A stretch of 44,292 nt of DNA from an uncultured beta proteobacterium. GTDB taxonomy: Bacteria > Pseudomonadota > Gammaproteobacteria > Burkholderiales > Burkholderiaceae_B. Below are positions 40,820-44,292 of the stretch, piece by piece. Location of the stretch: positions 1 through 44,292 of the forward strand of contig CAIZGG010000448.1 of NCBI GenBank assembly GCA_903932425.1, read 5' to 3'. How positions within the stretch are numbered: position 1 is the first letter of the stretch; the number at the start of each line of letters is the position of its first letter. A model generated the notes under the pieces. The model was not told the origin of the DNA, ran no database searches, and saw only the letters and a list, made by a program, of their open reading frames with translations. Position numbers and translations under genes: made by a program.

Positions 40820-41827
40820 ATGACTAATCTCGTACAGCAAATTAGATCTTCCATGATTTTTGGAAAGATCGGGCAACTGATTATGTGTTGCCTGGTGACA
40901 GGATCTTGCACGGTTTATGCACAGGTATTTCCTGTTAAGCCAATTACGTTGGTTGTTCCGTACCAGGCGGGTGGAAGCTCGGACGCGATCGCGCGCTCGA
41001 TGGCGCGCTTAGTTGGTAAAGATCTGGGCCAACAGGTGATTGTCGAGAATAAGGCGGGTGCCGAAGGGATGATCGGCTCGCTTGATGTGATGAAGTCAGC
41101 GCCTGATGGTTATCGAATTCTATTTGGTGGTGCTGGTTCAATGATTGTTGTTCCTGCACTCAGGCGTGCGCCACCCTTTGACCCAGGCACCCAATTTACA
41201 CCTCTTGCAGGTACGATTGATTTTTCGTTTTTTTTATATGTTCATCCCGAGTTACCAGTCAAAAATTTGCAAGAATTTGTCAACTATGCGCGCGCGAACC
41301 CAGGGCAAGTTAATTATGCAACCGGTAATAATCAAGGCTTGCTCACTTTTGCCTATTTGAAAAAAAGTTTAAACCTTGATGTTGTGCAGGTCGCCTATAA
41401 AGGCGAAACGGCCGCCACGGCTGACTTGTTGTCGGGGCGTGTGCAGGCAATGTTTGCAACAACAGCCCCTTTGATGCAAGCCAAAGAAGGGCGACTTAAG
41501 GTACTGGTGACGACGTTGCCCCAACGTACGCCCTTGTTGCCTGAAGTTGCAACGATGAAAGAAAGCGGCTTCTCGGAGTTTCCGTTTTCACCGGCAGGCG
41601 GTTGGCTTGGTATTTTCGGACCTGCAGACATGAATCCAGAAGCGGTTAAGGTGTTGCACCAGTCTTTTGGTAAAGCCCTAGTCACTGCAGAAGTGCAACA
41701 ACAGCTTGCGCAAGCGGGGTTGTCTTATAACCCGATGGGTCTTGAACAGATGGGAGCCTTTGTAAAAACTCAGCGAGATCAGTTTCGGTTTTTGATTCGC
41801 GATCTTGGTATCCCGTTGATTGATTAG
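40820..41827 (+). CDS. Bug/TctC family substrate-binding protein
   Basis: Periplasmic receptor, about 335 aa. A signal peptide (GQLIMCCLVTGSCTVYAQ) is followed by FPVKPITLVVPYQAGGSSDA, ENKAGAEGMIGSLDVMKSA and VQVAYKGETAATADLLSG. The ligand Asp in GGSSD is present. The start is uncertain: ATG 40820 is chosen (GGTGG nearby); 40811 and 40853 are also possible, and an open frame from 40763 overlaps the previous gene. It lies between the CMD-like gene and fadH, 40 bases before the latter, so its ligand is probably degraded through an unsaturated acyl-CoA. Confidence 0.87.
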   Translation: MTNLVQQIRSSMIFGKIGQLIMCCLVTGSCTVYAQVFPVKPITLVVPYQAGGSSDAIARSMARLVGKDLGQQVIVENKAGAEGMIGSLDVMKSAPDGYRILFGGAGSMIVVPALRRAPPFDPGTQFTPLAGTIDFSFFLYVHPELPVKNLQEFVNYARANPGQVNYATGNNQGLLTFAYLKKSLNLDVVQVAYKGETAATADLLSGRVQAMFATTAPLMQAKEGRLKVLVTTLPQRTPLLPEVATMKESGFSEFPFSPAGGWLGIFGPADMNPEAVKVLHQSFGKALVTAEVQQQLAQAGLSYNPMGLEQMGAFVKTQRDQFRFLIRDLGIPLID

Positions 41828-41867
41828 AATCATTGAAAACAATCCTTTTAAAAAGAGTCGGTCTTTC

Positions 41868-43904
41868 ATGTCGCAAATTGCTGAACAGCTGTATCCACTT
41901 TTGCTATCTCCAATCAAGGTGGGCGCACACACGTTACCTAATCGCGTCATCATGGGGTCGCTGCATACGCGACTGGAAAATGAGCCTGATGGTGTTCACC
42001 GTTTAGCTGAGTTTTATGCGGCGCGAGCTCGGGGTGGCGTGGGTTTGGTCGTCACTGGCGGCGTGTCGCCTAATTTTGACGGACGTGTCGAGCAGGGGGC
42101 CTGGGTCCTCGACTCTGCACAGGCGCTCGAGCAACACATTCCCATCGTACAGGCTGTTCATGCAGCTGGTGGCAAGATTGCTTTACAGATTCTTCACACT
42201 GGCATTTATGCTAAGCACGATGAGATCATCGGGCCTAGCGCGCTTCGTTCGGTCATTAACCCGCGCCAGCCACGCGCGTTTACTGTCGAGCAGATTGAAC
42301 AGACCATTGAAGATTTTGTGAACTGTGCGGTACTCGCGCAACAGGCAGGCTATGACGGCATCGAGGTGATGGGCTCTGAGGGTTACCTGATGACGCAGTT
42401 CACCGCTTCGCGTACCAATAAGCGTGACGATGAATGGGGTGGTTCGCTTGAAAACCGCATTCGTTTTCCTGTCGAGGTTGTGCGTCGAACGCGAGAACGT
42501 GTGGGCCCTGGGCTATTGATTATGTATCGCATTTCGGCGATAGATTTGGTTGAGGGAGGCTTAACAGGCGACGAAATTGATCGACTTGCCCAAGCGCTCG
42601 AGCAAGCTGGCGCAGACGTCCTCAACACCGGAATTGGTTGGCATGAGTCAGTTGTACCAACGATCGCAACGAGTGTTCCACGAGCCGCCTTTGCCTTCGC
42701 TGCGGCACGACTTAAAAAGGCGGTATCGATCCCGGTCGTGGCCTCAAATCGCATCAACATGCCCTCGGTTGCCGAAGATATTTTGCAGCAAGGGCAGGCA
42801 GATTTGGTTTCGCTTGCGCGAGCTTTTCTGGCCGATCCAGATTTTGTCGTGAAAGCAGCCACGGGGCGTACTGATGAAATCAATACCTGTATTGGTTGTA
42901 ATCAGGCCTGTTTAGACCATATTTTTACCGACAGGATTGCGTCTTGTTTGGTGAATCCGCAAGCCTGTCACGAAACCGAGTTCACTGCACCGATACCGCA
43001 AAATAAACTGAAGGTTGCAGTGATTGGTGCCGGGCCTGCTGGGCTTGCATGCGCGATTACTGCAGCTGAACGTGGTCATCAGGTTCAGCTATTTGAAGCG
43101 AGTGGCGAAGTTGGAGGGCAATTAAATTTAGCTCGACGTATTCCGGGTAAAGAGCAAGAATTTGCAGAGCTCGTGCGCTACTTCAATAAGCGCTTGATCG
43201 CCACGGGTGTCACTGTCCGTCTTCGGACGCGTGTCGACGCGGCGGATCTTGTCTCTGAGGGGTTTGAGCGCATCGTGATCGCGACGGGGATCAAACCTAG
43301 AACGCCGACTATTGCGGGGATCGAACATGCTAAGGTGGTGAGTTACACCGATGTGATTCTTGGCCGAGTGCAAGTAGGAGAGCGTGTGGCGATTATCGGC
43401 ACCGGGGGCATTGGTCATGATGTCGCAGAGTTGTTGACCTCAGCGCACGCAGGGATACAGTCGGCACAAGATTTTTTGAAGATCTGGGGGGTTGATCCAG
43501 CAATTGGCTCGGCTGGGGGGCTGCAGGCTGCTGTCCCCGAAGACTCTCAACGCAAAGTCGTGATGTTGCAGAGAGGTACAAAAAAGCCCGGGGCGCGTTT
43601 GGGTAAAAGCACGGGCTGGATTCATCGTACCAAGCTCACCAAGCGTGGTGTCACCGCTGTCTCAGGCTGCAGCTATGAAAAAATTGATGATCAAGGTTTG
43701 CACTACAGTGTGAACGGTGAGCCGCATGTGCTAAACGTCGACACGATTGTCTTGTGTGCCGGTCAAGATTCTGAGCAAGAGTTAGTAGCTGGATTGACCG
43801 GAAAAGTCTCGCATTTAAATTTGATAGGAGGCGCGCGCGTGGCAACAGAATTAGATGCGATGCGTGCAATTGATGAGGGTACGCGGCTGGCTTATACGTG
43901 GTAA
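41868..43904 (+). CDS. fadH: 2,4-dienoyl-CoA reductase (NADPH), FadH
   Basis: Iron-sulfur flavoprotein of 678 aa, reducing 2,4-dienoyl-CoA to enoyl-CoA; E. coli FadH is about 672 aa and the colinearity is strong. Domain order: an FMN-binding OYE-like barrel (1-335) with Tyr173 in GSEGYL and His259 in GIGWHES at the catalytic positions. Next are a 4Fe-4S cluster site with Cys341, Cys344, Cys348 and Cys360 (CIGCNQACL), then FAD-binding VIGAGPAGLACA and NADPH-binding AIIGTGGIGHDVAELL domains. The start ATG 41868 replaces a longer open frame from 41820. In this unit it allows degradation of acids with conjugated or even-position double bonds. A terminator follows. Confidence 0.96.
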   Translation: MSQIAEQLYPLLLSPIKVGAHTLPNRVIMGSLHTRLENEPDGVHRLAEFYAARARGGVGLVVTGGVSPNFDGRVEQGAWVLDSAQALEQHIPIVQAVHAAGGKIALQILHTGIYAKHDEIIGPSALRSVINPRQPRAFTVEQIEQTIEDFVNCAVLAQQAGYDGIEVMGSEGYLMTQFTASRTNKRDDEWGGSLENRIRFPVEVVRRTRERVGPGLLIMYRISAIDLVEGGLTGDEIDRLAQALEQAGADVLNTGIGWHESVVPTIATSVPRAAFAFAAARLKKAVSIPVVASNRINMPSVAEDILQQGQADLVSLARAFLADPDFVVKAATGRTDEINTCIGCNQACLDHIFTDRIASCLVNPQACHETEFTAPIPQNKLKVAVIGAGPAGLACAITAAERGHQVQLFEASGEVGGQLNLARRIPGKEQEFAELVRYFNKRLIATGVTVRLRTRVDAADLVSEGFERIVIATGIKPRTPTIAGIEHAKVVSYTDVILGRVQVGERVAIIGTGGIGHDVAELLTSAHAGIQSAQDFLKIWGVDPAIGSAGGLQAAVPEDSQRKVVMLQRGTKKPGARLGKSTGWIHRTKLTKRGVTAVSGCSYEKIDDQGLHYSVNGEPHVLNVDTIVLCAGQDSEQELVAGLTGKVSHLNLIGGARVATELDAMRAIDEGTRLAYTW

Positions 43905-43925
43905 GGCTTGAACGCTAGCAATAAA

Positions 43926-43951
43926 AAACGCCCCGATAAAAAGGGGCGTTT
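43926..43951. terminator. Intrinsic terminator after fadH
   Basis: AAACGCCCC (43926-43934) and GGGGCGTTT (43943-43951) form a 9-base stem with an 8-base loop, followed by CTTATT; the A-rich left flank lets it serve the opposite strand too. Confidence 0.85.
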
Positions 43952-44007
43952 CTTATTGTTCAGACTGCTTGAGGCATGGATGTCAGACACCCACGAGGCT
44001 TAGAAGT

Positions 44008-44039
44008 TCGGGCACATTCACTGAAGTGTTTGTGCCCGA
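44008..44039 (-). terminator. Hairpin just downstream of the ammonium transporter gene
   Basis: TCGGGCACA (44008-44016) and TGTGCCCGA (44031-44039) pair perfectly over 9 bases, with a CACT/AGTG inner pairing in the loop, four bases beyond the amt stop. No T-run follows on the minus strand, so transcription may actually end at the next hairpin (43926-43951). Confidence 0.55.
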
Positions 44040-44043
44040 TTGC

Positions 44044-44292
44044 TTAGTTTTCGTAGGCAGACTCGCCGTGCGAAGTGATATCCAAGCCTTCACGCTCTTG
44101 GTCTTCAGGAACACGCAAACCGAATACGAGGTCTGCAATCTTGAAGGCAATGTAAGACACGACACCCGACCAGACCAGCGTGACTAAGACGCTTTGGCCT
44201 TGAATCAAGAACTGATCCACGATTGAGTATTCTGCTGCAGCGGCGTTCGTCACATAGTCATAGATGCCGGTGCCGCCCAGTTTAGGTGCTGC
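44044..44292 (-). CDS. amt: Ammonium transporter (Amt family), C-terminal fragment at window edge
   Basis: The last 82 codons of an Amt/AmtB-type ammonium channel; the frame is open to the window end. It reads AAPKLGGTGIYDYVTNAAAA, then FLIQGQSVLVTLVWSGVVSY (last membrane helix), IADLVFGLRVPE, and the cytoplasmic tail EREGLDITSHGESAYEN. The LRVPE-x-x-EREGLD(I/L)-x-x-HGE-x-AY tail is the conserved Amt C-terminus that contacts the GlnK/GlnB regulator. Its neighbour is probably a GlnK gene outside the window. It is not functionally linked to the catabolic genes. Convergent with fadH. Confidence 0.93.
   Translation of the reverse strand, partial: AAPKLGGTGIYDYVTNAAAAEYSIVDQFLIQGQSVLVTLVWSGVVSYIAFKIADLVFGLRVPEDQEREGLDITSHGESAYEN

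Noticed and set aside
42383-42883. Minus-strand open frame of 166 codons inside fadH
   Set aside because: Antisense shadow of a strongly conserved protein, Ser/Arg-rich, no ribosome-binding site.
1-44292. Mobile elements, tRNA genes, CRISPR arrays, prophage
   Set aside because: No transposase, integrase, repeat-spacer array or tRNA-like structure was recognised; the region looks like stable chromosome.

Overview
The window looks like chromosomal DNA from a betaproteobacterium, most likely Burkholderiales (Alcaligenaceae/Bordetella-like relatives). The argument is the expansion of Bug/TctC periplasmic receptors: eight here, a family hugely amplified in that order. Supporting signs are a liv transporter whose permease runs into an ATPase, the many CaiB-type CoA-transferases, and mid-range G+C by eye. 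There are no rRNA or tRNA genes, CRISPR arrays, insertion sequences or phage genes that I can recognise.

Layout. The genes fall into alternating transcription units. (1) 1-3286, minus: branched-chain-type ABC transporter (receptor, LivH, LivM running into LivG). (2) 3496-15798, plus: HDAC-like deacetylase, lambda-crystallin-type dehydrogenase, TRAP permeases without a receptor, a small membrane protein, twin SDRs, a quinone-reductase-like MDR, an FMN protein, a degenerate alpha/beta hydrolase, a Bug receptor, an Old Yellow Enzyme and a CoA-transferase. (3) 15884-27362, minus: a tight 12-gene run with two acyl-CoA dehydrogenases, a small YHS-like protein, a Bug receptor, two MaoC-type proteins, two CaiB-type proteins, TctC-TctB-TctA and an Old Yellow Enzyme. 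(4) 27752-29698, plus: Bug receptor and FAH-family hydrolase. (5) 29883-34398, minus: TctB-TctA-TctC and a fumarate-reductase-type flavoprotein. (6) 34694-37050, plus: HMG-CoA-lyase-like enzyme and MmgE/PrpD protein. (7) 37204-40159, minus: dienelactone hydrolase and two orphan Bug receptors. (8) 40333-43904, plus: carboxymuconolactone-decarboxylase-like protein, Bug receptor and FadH. (9) 44044-44292, minus: end of an ammonium transporter.

How it fits together. This is a carboxylic-acid catabolic region: uptake by TTT, TRAP and ABC systems, CoA activation by CoA-transfer, dehydrogenation, hydration, reduction of C=C bonds by OYE/FadH flavoproteins, and C-C cleavage by an HMG-CoA-lyase-like enzyme. 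The most interesting part is unit 3, where three successive steps (dehydrogenase, hydratase, CoA-transferase) are each encoded by an adjacent pair of related but diverged subunits. One CoA-transferase paralogue lacks the catalytic Asp, and neither dehydrogenase has the usual Glu in its usual place. That pattern suggests a heteromeric beta-oxidation module for a bulky or branched acid not identifiable from sequence alone. No transcriptional regulator is seen in the whole 44 kb.
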